Source: Hyaloscypha bicolor E (lineage: Eukaryota > Ascomycota > Leotiomycetes > Helotiales > Hyaloscyphaceae). Taken from it: 64,000 nt of DNA. This document shows, piece after piece, positions 35,149 to 47,107 of this stretch. The stretch is from the NCBI RefSeq assembly GCF_002865645.1, contig NW_020194684.1, forward strand, positions 6,409,821 through 6,473,820, given 5' to 3'. A program made the translations under genes and the position numbers. Numbering within the stretch: position 1 is the stretch's first letter; every line of letters begins with the position of its first letter. Under the pieces are notes generated by a model. It saw only the letters and a list, made by a program, of their open reading frames with translations, did not search any database and was not told the DNA's origin.

Positions 35149-36843
35149 ATGCAGCAAAGCAAGAATTTCCTGCCGTCCATGGTACTTTCCGGAGTTTACA
35201 TTCTGGTGACAGCCACTTTTTCTCTGCTCTTACTTTCATGGAAGTTTTACGCCTGGTCGGTCCTCTACCGTCAGAGACGCCTCCTGAAAAAGGAGCACGG
35301 ATGCGAGGAACCACCTAGATATCCCAATAAGGATCCGGTTTTTGGACTCGACGTTGCATGGAGAAACTATATCAGTCAAAAAAATCATAATTTGCTACCC
35401 GAACTCTTGTCCCGGTATCAAAAATATGGCAACACATATTCCCTTCGCCTTGGTGGAAGTCGTTCTTTAAGCACAATTGAACCAGAGAACCTGAAATCAA
35501 TTCTTTCAACGGACTTCGCAAGCTACTCTTTCGGATCAAGACGCACGAACGCACTAAAGCCTTTTCTATCAAAGTCCATATTCACCTTAACTGGTTCAGA
35601 TTGGCAGCATTCTAGAGCCATGATCCGACCGAACTTGGCCAAAACCCAATTTATCGATGCCGAATCATCAACATTCGAAAAACACTTTGGCCGTATGTTA
35701 TCCGTCCTCCCTAAAGACGGCTCAGAAATCGATCTTGAGCCCCTATTCTTTTCGTTCACCTTGAACACCAGCATCGAGCTATTGACAGGGCAGGATTTGT
35801 ATCTAGATCACGACGTCTCAAAGCTTTTCGACGACGCTGGGCGTCTCATTGTCGACGAATTCTTACTACCATTTGTTCCCCTCCGTCAATCTAAAAAGGA
35901 GTACCTAGAGGCATCTCGGCTATGCCACACCTGGATTGATAGTTACATTCATCAGGCTATCAAGGAGCATCAATCATCAACATCGAATACATCTCTCGAG
36001 AACGAAAAGTTTCCAGGAAGTGGGAAATATTCTCTGCTCCAGGAACTTGTCAAAGAGACTTACGATGTACCACGGATTCGTGGAGAACTTCTCGGCATAC
36101 TCGTGGCTGGCCGCGAGACAACTGCTGTGGCACTGACTTCACTGTGGTTCACACTTGCAAAACGCCCCGAAATTGTCCAGAAACTGCAAGCAGAGGTAGC
36201 AGAACTAGCCGGGCAGAGGCCAGACTTTGTACAGCTGAAAAAGATGCGATATCTGCAAAACACAATTCAGGAATGTAAGATTCATCAACACTGTTTAATT
36301 AGTATTGTTGAATAGAAATAACAATATAACAATAGCTCTCCGCCTCTATCCCTCACTTCCAACGAATATGCGCACAGCGGTACAAGATACTATTCTACCG
36401 GTCGGAGGAGGGCCAGACGGTTCCTCTCCTGTCTTCGTTGAGAAAGGGCAACTAGTAATCTTTAATTATTTTGCTATGCATAGACGCCAAGACATATTTG
36501 GAGCAGATGCAGATGTGTTCAGACCAGAAAGGTGGGAGGACGACGCTCTTCGACCTGGGTAAGTTTTGATTGGTCCATAACGTGTTGCCTATTCAGTACA
36601 CAAACGTTTCCCTTGAACAGGTCTTGGAAGAGGCTAATTGATCCCAGATGGGGCTATCTTCCCTTTAACGGCGGCCCCCGAATCTGCTTAGGGCAGCAGT
36701 TCGCCCTAACGGAGATCGCATACACGACCGTGCGACTCCTACAGGAGTTCCAAGGCGTAGAGTCGCGTGATAACTCTCCCTGGAAGGAAAATTGGCACGT
36801 TACTTGTTCTGTAAAGACAGGGTGCAAAGTTTCACTCTTTTGA
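35149..36843 (+). CDS. Cytochrome P450, CYP52-like (523 aa, three exons)
   Basis: Exons 35149-36274, 36336-36558 and 36621-36843 join in phase to 523 residues; the introns are 61 and 62 bp. An N-terminal anchor ([18 protein letters not shown]) leads to the catalytic domain. The I-helix is LVAGRETTA (around 320), the K-helix ExxR is ESLR (375-378, codon split by intron 1), the PERF region is FRPERWE, and the heme loop is [10 protein letters not shown] with Cys472. [15 protein letters not shown] and [11 protein letters not shown] are typical of CYP52 and related fungal fatty-acid or alkane hydroxylases. It is tandem with, but much less intron-rich than, the P450 upstream, so they are not a recent duplicate pair. 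Probably ER-bound, hydroxylating a hydrophobic chain or terpenoid. Confidence 0.9.
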
Positions 36844-38636
36844 TATAGTTATAGGTGATTGAACTTGGAAACCTGAGAGCACTACTATTTATGTCGGAAG
36901 GGTTGAAATAAAAGGGATGAACACTGCGTGGAGGGCTATGTTAAAGCAATTTTGAATCCGTGGTGATCTTGAATAGCTCTCAATGTGTCTTGAAGGCTAG
37001 AATCTCCGTCATATATGTGCTGTAGATCTTATCCTTGAGTGAGTCCCACTTCTGATCGTTCCGAGCTCGGCGTGAAAGACGTTGCGACAGAGTCAGATTC
37101 GGTTGACCCTCCGGGATCGTGACATTCCAGAACGTCGGTCATTATGTCATGGGACATCGGATTAGCACATCATTAGCCTTTACCAAGGTGATACGTGAGA
37201 GAACGGTATATGACGGATGGTATCTTAGTCCAAAGACATATCCAGGATGGAGAGAGAAGTGTTCAAACGGGTCGGGATTAGCATGAGCAGTCATGGAACC
37301 AAAAATTTGGACTGGTTAGAAGGCTGTCGGTAGGCTGGCTAATCAATGTCGTTGGTAATCTCATCGAATATGGACCTCCCTTCTGTCCAATACCGAGGCC
37401 GATAGCGATGCTCCTGCCAAAACCCCGAAATGACATTGCAAATGACATTAATTGCGTACATTGCACTTGACTTTCTCCTTACTTTTTACTTCTTATATAA
37501 TAAATTACTTATAGTATAAGATATTTATAAGCTTACAAATAGCTTATATACTTTTCTAATTATTCTCTTTAATTTAGATTAATCAGAATTCTTCTAATCA
37601 GAATTTTTTGATTTGTAAAATTTTGAAGTTCTTCCTTTAATATTATTTTCTCGCTTAGAAATTTGGGGCTATTTTTTAAGTTCTTGAGATCTTTAAGTAT
37701 AACTTTTATAATTCTTAACTTTTTAAAGTCATTCAAATTCTTATATATATATTAATAATAATTTTTATAATTATAAAAGTAATAAGAGCTTTAATAAGCT
37801 TAATATATAAGAGAAAGATTTTTGGGAAGGCCCTAGTAAGATTTAAGCGAAGCGGCCGTAACGGCCGCAAAACGGCCGCAATGGCTCGTGCGCTTTCAAG
37901 GCTCGTACGCCCTCGAATTTTTCTTCCCTTATTTAATAAAATATTAAATTTAATTACTTATATAAGAATTTCTAAAAATAGCCTATATAAAATTTATTAA
38001 GGATTTAATAAAGGATTAAGTGAATTAATAGGAATTTAAATAATTACTTTATTTCAAAATTTCAAAAGCTGAGTGTAATGTGCGAATGTGCAATGTGCAA
38101 TGCGCAAATGCGCAAGTGTCATGAAAAATCGGGGTTTTGGCAGTACAGGGGTTAAGGGCTTCGGTAGAATGAACAAGAAAGGTGCCTGAAACAATCTCAA
38201 AAAGAACACCAGGTCCAATGATTCAATAAGCCTTACTCCAAATAACACCTGAAACTCAGCCATTCCGAGTCTTCCACCCAGAAGGTCAATTTATACCTTT
38301 CTTTCCCAGCTGCCAATTTCAAAGCCCCCAATCTTTTCTCCTTTTTTTTTTTCGCCCGTTGTTCCATATAATTTAGGTGCAATTCGCAAAACCACTCTCA
38401 CCAACAATAAAAGCACGATCCTTGCCATCCATAGAGCACGGCGCTCCCATATCGCAAATAACAGGAAAAGGGAAAATGGTGGTAGTTCCGTCCGCATTGA
38501 AGGCTTGGTGTAGTTTTTCAAATTGCGCCCGTAGTACGGCGAAGACGCAAAGCAGGAAATAGAAACGTCCCAACAAATGAATTGAAGGTCTCATATCCAA
38601 CCACAGATGCAATTGCCATTTCTACTTTTGTCTCTT
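36844..38636. other. Intergenic region with an AT-rich decayed repeat
   Basis: About 1.8 kb. Positions 37480-38060 are very AT-rich, interrupted at about 37850-37920 by GGCCGTAACGGCCGCAAAACGG-type palindromic GC-rich repeats. Short AATGTGCAAT repeats follow at 38080-38120. This looks like a RIP-degraded repeat insertion, but no coding remnant is visible. No gene is supported. Confidence 0.45.
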
Positions 38637-41600
38637 CTACATTAAGCTCGTTCTCCCACCAACCTCCCTATTCCCCTCTCCACTCTTCATCTCCCCATTC
38701 CTCCCCACCACAAACTCGCGATAAATGCTCTCTAGTCTCTTCCTCTCCTGTACGCTAATACTAGCCCTCGTGCTCTTCAAGCTCCCCTCCACATGCCGCC
38801 ACTCAATAACCACCTCTTGCTGCTCCTTCTCTTCGTTCACCTTCTCCTCCACTTTCCCACCCTTCAACTCGGCCTTGGCCCTCTTCTTCGCAGCCTTAAT
38901 CTCTGCAAGCTTGGCGGAGATCTCTGCCTTCTCAGCGAGCAGTTTGGCCTTATTATGTCCCGTTCTTGATCTCGCTTCAGAGTCCAGACGCTCCTCCTCT
39001 TCTCCATAGCGGAATTGGATGAATTGTTTCGTGCCGGTTGGAGTTGTGCCACTCGTGCGTTTTGCAGTTCTAACACCATTTTGCTCATGATCACCAAGCA
39101 CATCGTGAATTGCCTCCAAATGTGCATTGTACACCAACGCTTGTAAATCAGCACCACTATAACCCTCCGTTCTGCTTGCAATCTCCTCTAAATTCATCAT
39201 CACTTCTTGGCTAAGCTTTAGTTTCGTGCCTAGAGCACGCAAGATATCAACTCTATCCTCAAGATCAGGTAGATCACAGATCAGAGATTTATCGAGGCGG
39301 CCGGGACGGAGAAGGGCGGGGTCGATGAGATCCGGTCTACTCGTAGCAGCCAGCACGTACACACCCGACAGTCCTTCTGCTCCATCCATTTGCGTGAGCA
39401 ATTGGTTAACAACCCGATCCGTGACACCGGTACTGTCGTGCCCTCGCTTCGGGGCTATGGAGTCGAATTCATCGAAGAAGAGTATGCAGGGCCTGGCGGC
39501 TTCGGCACGATCGAAGAGATCACGGACAGACTTCTCAGAAGCGCCAATGTATTTGTTAAGGATTTCGGGGCCTTTGACTGATATGAAGTTTAGGCCGCAT
39601 TCGCCTGCTACTGCGGATGCAAGGAGTGTTTTCCCGCAGCCGGGATAGCCGTAGAGGAGGAGGCCGGAGCGGAGGCGGAGAGGGCATTGGGCAAAGATGG
39701 GGGCGTAGGTGGTAGGGTATTGAAGGGTTTCGAGGAGAATTTTTCGGGTGGCGTGAAGGCCGCCGATGGAGGAGAAGGTTGTAGTGCTTGTTTGAAGTGT
39801 GACGTTGCGAAGAGATGCGGGTGTGAAGCCTGTAAGAGCGCTGGCGAAGTCGTTGCGGCTGAGCTGCACGTTCGTCGATTCGACGTTCTTTGGTGATTGT
39901 GAGACTGAGCGAATTAATGCTTCGCTCCGAGCACGAGCAACGAGCAATACCAGGTCACCTGGCATGTACCCGTCAGTTTCACCAGCCAGGTCGAGAAAGT
40001 CGAGATCGGGAGAGACAACGAATCCGTCCTTGCTAGTAGATGCTGGATGGCTGGCCACACTAGCTCCCTCCATCCATCCTCCATCCTCTCCTTCACTAGC
40101 ACTGCCATCTGCTGTTGCTGGACGACTGCCATATGCACTCTTATCATGAACTTCCGGATGCGCCATATTTTGCTTCACTACCATCTCCATTACTCGCCTT
40201 CTTGCTTCCTTGTTAGGCGCTTTCAAGCCAATTATCTCCCGGACAACGTGACCACCAACAATCACATTGTGAACAGACTCTTTGGCTTGAGCAGTTACAA
40301 GTAGTACGACACCACTGTCTCTGCCACAGTACTGCCTAACAAGAGCGCAAAGACATTCGCTGATCTGCCTGCTGCGACCATTTTCGCTAACCTCAAGCTC
40401 TGTCTCGACCGGACATATCTTATCTAAATCATCCAATATGACCATTGATTTCCCACCGAGCCTCGCACCCCAAGAGGCACTCATGAAAACACGAGTAAAT
40501 GTCTCCTTGATCGTTGACACCCGAGTCTCATCTGTAACCAACTTTCGGCATGAAAAATATGTAGTATGGAAGAGCATCTCAGACTGAAGACGATGCGCTA
40601 GGAGATATGTAACAGAGCTCTTGCCAGAACCTAGAGCTCCGGTGAGCAGTACCGAGGACATGTGCGATAAATGTGACTGTAGTTGGTTGATCAAATCGTC
40701 AATCCCCACTAGGACTGGAGCTTGTTCTGGTAAGGGATCGTCGACTGTATTGCCTTTCGAGATGGACCAGGGACGCGGAATAGTACCCTGAAATTCAATT
40801 GTGAACTTCCGTTCTGAGCCTAGAAACCAATTACAAGTTGGCTTTGCGGAATCTGGTGGTGGATGATCAAATCGAAGGATTCCACCTTCCCAGGTTGATA
40901 AACGGTCAGGAGTACTCAGTTCTCCCAGAATGAAGCCATCAGTAAGAGGTCCATCTAGAATCCCATTGCCGAACATTTTCAGGACTCGCCTGCTAGCCTC
41001 TTCGCGTTCCGCTTTTGATTCTCCACCAAATGTCAGGCCCTCAGATTTCTTCCCGGTACCTGACTCAAAGGGATAAATTTTGACAACCTGGGTAGAAGAC
41101 TTTGCTGATGGTTGAGCAGGATCCTTTGGAGGGGATGGCGCTTTCGAAACCTGTTGAGGGGCTGGCTCTAGCTTCACAACACCACCAACAAGCCCTTCAC
41201 TGCCCATCGAAGCACACAGTGCTGACGAAAGTGCGATATGCTGGCTATCTGGCGGGTCATCCCATGGCATCAACCGTGCCACTACTTTGGTCGCAGCTTT
41301 TCCAGCTTCGCCCATTTTCTCCAGCTCTTGTTGAAGTTTCTGGGGGTCAATTGGAACCTGCAAGCTTGCTGGTTTGACCACAGTAACAGAAGCCCAAGTC
41401 AATCCTTTCAGGGCTTTGGAAAGTAATACATCCCGGTCAACCCAAACCTTCAAACCATGGTCTTGTGCATCCTTGGTGTCATCAAACCACTCGGCGCAGA
41501 TACTTCGATCGAGGCCTCTAAAGAACATGACTGGTCTTGGCTCTTCACGACCACTTCTTCGGCGCACTGTGCTTACGCCACTCCGCCCTCCAGCACTCTT

Positions 41601-42409
41601 CCGTGAGGACACACTACGATTCTCTCCCGAACTTCGTGATGGTTTTGACCTTGCTTTGGGGGCAACGATCACCTCCGCATCAGGAGACAGTTTCGCGAAT
41701 GGGGATGTCGAGGAGAGTTCGGGGACAAGTGATGTGACGATAATGTTGGCAGTCGAGGTTGGTGACAGGTGAAGTGTCAGGGGGTGTGGCGGAGGTTTGG
41801 GGGCATTCGAAGGGGTGTAATTTGGATTTGGCAGAGCTCGGATTTGATTAACAAGGTTAATCTCTAGGAAGGTCGCATGCAATTCCATAATCTCCCAGTC
41901 TTCCGGTGTCAAAGGCTCAATATTGACAGTGTGCGCAACGGGAGGGTCGACGTGTATGTTCGCCGTTACTTTTTGCCCATCAGAGAGTCCCAGTGCATGC
42001 GCAAATGTAGCATCAATCTCAATCAACGGCACATCTTGCTGTCGACCAGATGCATTTCCTCTTGTGCCACTTATGCCGTCTCTGCTGACCACTGGGGCTG
42101 GCTTGTTCTTGCTTTGCATCCCCGTCCATCCCACGTAGATGGACCTTTGTGTTGGCGCGCCATTTGTTTGATTGGAATTTTGGGGAGGTGGAATTCGATA
42201 GTTCAATTCTATGATGATATTTTGTGCTAGCTATAGAGAAGTCAGCAAAGCGCGTCGGCAAAGAGAGAGAGAGAACGTACCGTGTTTACATTGACCAGGA
42301 GTGAACACAGAGAGGATGGGAGATTAACGAAACAGTTCTTCAGATTATGGACAAGAGATATTTCAGCGGGAGTAGCCTGGCTGCTGCGCCTTCTCGAATC
42401 GGGAGCCAT
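38637..42409 (-). CDS. PEX1: Peroxisomal biogenesis AAA ATPase Pex1 (1240 aa)
   Basis: Exon 42409-42281 (43 codons) joins exon 42230-38637 in phase across a 50-bp GTACGT...ATAG intron, giving 1240 residues. The N-terminus (NCFVNLPSSLCSLLVN, then LTPEDWEIMELHA) is the Pex1 N-domain. The first ATPase module has P-loop TGALGSGKSS (about 575) and Walker B MVILDDLDKI. The second, better conserved module has GYPGCGKTLLA (about 900), ILFFDEFDSIAPKRG (about 956) and the SRH region AATSRPDLIDPALLRPGRLD. Two AAA domains in this order plus the Pex1 N-domain are diagnostic. Pex1 with Pex6 extracts ubiquitinated Pex5 receptor from the peroxisome membrane. It shares a 395-bp intergenic region with MCM7. 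Confidence 0.95.
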
Positions 42410-42804
42410 GGTGAGGGTATGGCAGGAAAGAATGAGGAAAGATCGTCAGTGAAGCTTCAACAATTCTTGTCGGACTTCACTCCCTCACGTTCGGCATCGA
42501 AAGCCTCGGCTCATCACGGACCCCAAATGTGGCTGATGCAGCCGTGGCTTGAAAACGCGTATCGCGTCCGTGGGCAGTTTTCGCGTCGCAGCGCGTAGAG
42601 TGGAAACGAGACATCCCATTGCAAATTCCCGCCATCTGAATATTGACCTTCTTCTTTGCGACAACCCACCTCGACCAGCTTCCTACTCTCCACCGCCGCA
42701 CCACTCCCCTACAGTGACGAGATTGCAAGACGTCGAAACTTCCTTTACAGTTCTTCATACTCTCCAACCCGAATTCCCGTCCATAATTCAGGGGCTCGCG
42801 CAAG
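42410..42804. promoter_or_regulatory. Bidirectional promoter region, PEX1/MCM7
   Basis: The 395 bp between the two divergent start codons must include both promoters and 5' leaders. It contains two ACGCGT-like cores (AACGCGTATCGCG at 42554 and CGCAGCGCG at about 42588). The first matches the MluI cell-cycle box known from MBF-regulated S-phase genes, which would suit MCM7. This is motif matching only. Confidence 0.5.
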
Positions 42805-45484
42805 ATGGCGCTTCTCCAGTACAGGGCGCCTGTCAACTATGAGGATCACCAGAGTAAGTTGGAGCCCTACCAGAATCGCAATCGCGCATATGCTTATTTT
42901 GTGCAGCTGCATTCGAGGACTTCCTCCAGACCTTCAAGACATCTCCCAAGGATGGCCTCTCGGGTGCGCTGAGTGACATGAACATTGATGAGGATGACTT
43001 CAGCGACGAGTATGACTTTATGGATGAAGATGATGAGGAGGGAAATGCGCGACGAGAAGCACGGAGTCAGGCAAAGGTTCCCAAGCTGAAGTATAAAGAA
43101 CTGCTGCAGAAGGTCGCAGACAGATATGAGGAGGAGATTACGATTGACCTGGATGATCTTGCGAAGGTAGACCGCCCTCCGTATGGTGATGTTCGTGATT
43201 CTAACAATGTTTCTCAATAGTACGATCAATCGTTAGAAGAAAACGGAACACCAATGAATCTGGTTGAATCAATCGAGGCTAACGCAAAGCACTATCTCGA
43301 TATTTTCGCCAAGGCCATCGATGTAGCCATGCCTGACCCAACGCGAGAGATCAAGTAAGCCGGGCGGGAATTTGGAGAATTACTTGCAAGTTCTAACAGT
43401 CTTTTAGCTTCAAGGATGATGTCTTGGATGTTCTGATGTCGCAACGAACGGCTCGCAACAATGCCTTATTGCGAGCTGCTGCAGAGCAAACCGATCCTAC
43501 CATCGAACCCGAGCTTTTCCCCGCTGAGTTAACCCGGCGATATACCCTCAATTTCAAGCCTCGGACACGCGGAGATGAGCCAGTAAAGGCTTTAGCTGTT
43601 CGACAAGTCCGTGGAGAGCATCTTGGTCATTTGATTACCGTCCGAGGGATCACCACAAGAGTTTCGGATGTGAAGCCAACTGTTGAAGTTAATGCGTACA
43701 CTTGCGACCGTTGTGGATGTGAGATTTTCCAGCCAGTTGGAAGCAAGACTTTCGGGCCTTTGATCGAATGCCCTTCCCAAGATTGCAAGACCAACCAGGC
43801 CAAGGGACAGTTGCATCACTCTACGCGGGCTTCCAAATTTCAGCCTTTCCAGGAAGTTAAGATTCAAGAGATGGCTGAGCAGGTACCAGTCGGTCATATC
43901 CCCAGAATGTTGACGGTCCTATGCCACGGTGCTTTGGTCCGAAGAATCAATCCTGGAGACGTTGTTGATATCGCTGGTATCTTCCTGCCCACGCCATACA
44001 CCGGATTCAAGGCTATTAGAGCAGGTCTCCTGACTGATACCTACCTCGAAGCTCAACATGTAACCCAACACAAGAAAGCATATGAAGATTTGGCCATTGA
44101 CAACCGAGTTTTCAAGCGCATCGAGCAATACCGAGCTTCTGGCCATGTTTACGAGTACCTGGCAAAGTCAATTGCACCTGAAATTTATGGTCATTTGGAT
44201 GTCAAGAAGGCACTCTTGCTACTTTTGGTTGGTGGTGTCACAAAAGAGATGGGAGACGGCATGCGAATCAGAGGTGACATCAACATTTGCTTGATGGGTG
44301 ACCCTGGTGTGGCAAAATCTCAATTGCTCAAGTACATCACGAAGGTGGCTCCTCGAGGAGTTTACACAACCGGCCGCGGAAGCAGTGGTGTTGGTCTCAC
44401 AGCAGCTGTTATGAAGGATCCAGTCACGGACGAGATGATCTTAGAAGGTGGTGCCCTAGTCTTGGCTGACAACGGTATATGTTGTATCGATGAATTCGAC
44501 AAGATGGACGATAGTGACCGAACGGCCATCCATGAAGTTATGGAACAACAAACGATATCCATCTCGAAAGCTGGCATTTCCACCACACTCAATGCACGAA
44601 CCTCAATTCTAGCTGCCGCAAATCCTCTCTATGGTCGTTACAACCCACGCATCTCTCCTGTCGAGAACATCAACTTGCCAGCAGCACTTCTCTCTCGTTT
44701 CGATGTTCTCTTCCTTATCCTCGATACACCAACAAGAGATACCGATGCACTCCTCGCCCGTCACGTTACCTACGTCCACATGAACAATAAGCACCCTGAC
44801 ACCGACGGTGTCGTCTTCACTCCCCACGAAGTCCGCCAATACGTCGCACAGGCGCGAACCTTCCGTCCCATCGTCCCCACTGCTGTTTCTGAATACATGG
44901 TCAAAGCCTATGTGAAGATGCGAGAACAGCAATCCCGCGACGAGAAGAACAAAAAGCAGTTCGCCCACACCTCACCACGTACCCTTCTCGGCATACTGCG
45001 TCTCGCACAAGCCCTCGCTCGACTCCGCTTCAGCGAAGAAGTCGTTCAAGACGATGTCGACGAAGCCCTCCGTCTCATCGAAGCCTCCAAGGAATCCTTG
45101 TACCAAGACCAAGGCAATTACGGCCGAGACATGTCACCCAGCTCACGCATCTACAACCTGGTGAGAGGGTTGGCTGAGAGTGGACAATGCAGACCAGAGG
45201 ATGCAGATGAGGATGAAGATGAGGCGGGTGGAATGGAGTTGAGTATGAGGAAGGTGGAGGAGAGAGTTATTGCCAAAGGGTTTACGAGGGATCAATGGCA
45301 GACTGCTGTTATGGAGTACACAAATTTGGACGTGAGTCTACCTTTATCCGTGCCCTTTCACCCTAAAACTTTACTAACGTGTTATCTACAGATTTGGCAA
45401 ACAGCAAGCAACGGCACACGTCTCATTTTCATCGTCTCGGAAGCTGCCGATCTTGCCAGAGATGCGGAGTACGACATGGAATAA
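42805..45484 (+). CDS. MCM7: DNA replication licensing factor Mcm7 (819 aa)
   Basis: Exons 42805-42853, 42907-43166, 43221-43354, 43408-45331 and 45392-45484 join in phase to 819 residues. The N-terminus ([15 protein letters not shown], then [16 protein letters not shown]) is characteristic of fungal Mcm7. A zinc-binding motif CDRCGCEIF...CPSQDC lies near 247-273. The MCM core has Walker [12 protein letters not shown] (about 445), Walker [10 protein letters not shown] (about 507) and the arginine finger SRFDVLF. Mcm7 is one of six subunits of the replicative helicase loaded at origins in G1. The last intron (45332-45391, 60 bp) has no in-frame stop, so both spliced and unspliced forms would be translatable. 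Divergent from PEX1. Confidence 0.96.
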
Positions 45485-46082
45485 TTGCATCCCTTGTCAA
45501 CTTTTTTGAGAGCATGGTTCTTCATTTGGCGTTCAGGGTCGTGTGCTTTGTTGTGGTTGGGTTTGAGTGCCACTTTTCCAAGGCAAAAGAGGGCGTTGAG
45601 TTGCGGTGGTTGTGAATACCGATTTTATGTTAGAGTAGAAGAGGATGAGTTCAGATGTTGGTAATTGAGTATCATTGCATTTTTCTAGCCTGTTGGCCCT
45701 GCGTAAAAGCGAGTGCATGGTTGTGCATCACGTCCGAAGTCGCGACAGGACATTTAGATGGCCAAAATGTTGTGGTGAATTTCAGGATCTCTACTTTCTG
45801 AGCTGGAAAACGGGACCATGTCAATTCCATAGTTTTGTTGCATATCGTCTCAATGTACGGGGCCGAACTGGTACAATGGGAATGTCCACCAATCTCGAGT
45901 TAAGACAGGATTATGAGAGTGAATCATTTCCTCCTGTGGTCTTGTTGCGCATCACGTGAATATTCCAGGTGGATCTATAACACTGGTACATGGCTGAAGG
46001 GAAAGTCACGCTTTGAATTTTCGTTGCATTTTCCTCCATACTATTTCAATATCATATCTTTCTCGTTACTAACTCCACGCTC
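45485..46082. other. Intergenic region, nothing recognised
   Basis: About 600 bp between the convergent MCM7 gene and the small secreted-protein gene. It should hold both 3' UTRs. No other feature is supported. Confidence 0.45.
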
Positions 46083-46721
46083 CTAGAATGCTATATAACT
46101 TGTGCCCGATGTAGCAAGTGCAGCCAGAATGGCATGAATTACCCGGATTTTAACGGCGGCTGCGATATTCGACTTGGTGGACGTCGTTGGGGACGACGAC
46201 GTTGTGGTTGTTGTAACCTGGGTACTGGTACTTGAAGGATAGAGCAGTGAAGTACTAGAGGGCTGACTTGACACAACCGTATTGCCTCTGCTACATCCCT
46301 GTAACCAAAGTCATCAGGCTGAGCCAAGAGTAGAGCTTAATCGAACCTACCAGAGGGAAGAATGTTGTTCCGTTTGCAGCCGTCACGGCAACGCAATCAA
46401 AGGTGCACTGAGCGTCACCAGTTGTAGGTGAGCTTTCCCAACAGAAAGCATCTTTTATTCCGATTGGCGGGACATCGCGGAGACTACCCAGAAGTCAATG
46501 TGAGATGGTTGACAATTTGAGTATCTGTGCTGAGACTCACTTGTCGTCACAGTTTCCAGGCTGGGTGAAGACCCACTTGATTTTGTGCAGCGAAGTATAA
46601 TGTTCCCCTTGAAGGATGGTTCGACGCAAAATGCCGTGCCGACATTTGTGCACTGTTGCGCCACACACCCCTCGAGGAAGACGAAAAGACTCAGAAGGAA
46701 GAAGTTGTTATGAAGCCGCAT
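46083..46721 (-). CDS. Small secreted Cys-rich, possibly GPI-anchored protein, with apparent frameshift
   Basis: Exons 46721-46541, 46483-46351 and 46298-46083. A signal peptide (RLHNNFFLLSLFVFLEGCVA) is followed by Cys-containing QCTNVGTAFCVEPSFKGN. After the first intron comes RDVPPIGIKDAFCWESS and CTFDCVAVTAANGTTFF, then a Ser/Thr-rich stretch and a hydrophobic C-terminus (AILAALATSGTSYIAF) fitting a GPI-attachment signal. Between about 46590 and 46550 the frame that encodes the signal peptide must change to reach QPGNCDDN, and the exon lengths sum to 530, not a multiple of three. So there is either a one-base indel (pseudogene or sequence error) or a splice I have not recognised. The likely location is the cell surface or wall; function unknown. 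Confidence 0.6.
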
Positions 46722-47107
46722 TCTTGTTGTTTCTTGATTCCTTGCTATCTTGAGTGAAAGGTTGTTGGGCTGTGAAGGCGGTATCAAGTCAATTGAGGGG
46801 CATCGAAATCCTAACGGCTAATTTCAAATAGAAACCGTGGGGGAAAACAGGTCGCTGATCAAAATGCCTTGCTGCGCTCAGTCGCTAATTATTGCTGAAA
46901 AGGAACGTGATGGTACACCAATCGTCGAATAAACTTTCAAGTTTTGCCACTGTGGCTTCAGCCACCTCCAGCTTCAACGTTACGCCACGCAGGGTCCCGA
47001 GTCCAGACTTTCAGCTAAGAATTTCTTGGTTTTTGAGCATGCCTTCAACTAGATACTTACATCTTTAATGGCAGATCAACCTTCTGAAAACTTGCCTCGC
47101 CACGAAT
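46722..47107. other. Divergent intergenic region, nothing recognised
   Basis: About 385 bp between the small secreted-protein gene and the membrane-protein gene. It should hold both promoters. No motif stands out. Confidence 0.4.

Noticed and set aside
37840..37920. GGCCGC-rich palindromic cluster as a possible origin or attachment site
   Set aside because: Isolated inside decayed AT-rich repeat DNA; no supporting element ends or flanking duplications found.
38725..42230. Several plus-strand frames of 60-140 codons opposite PEX1
   Set aside because: All lie within the Pex1 coding exon on the other strand; shadows of codon bias.
43592..44968. Minus-strand frames of 75-119 codons opposite MCM7
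   Set aside because: Antisense shadows of a highly conserved coding sequence.
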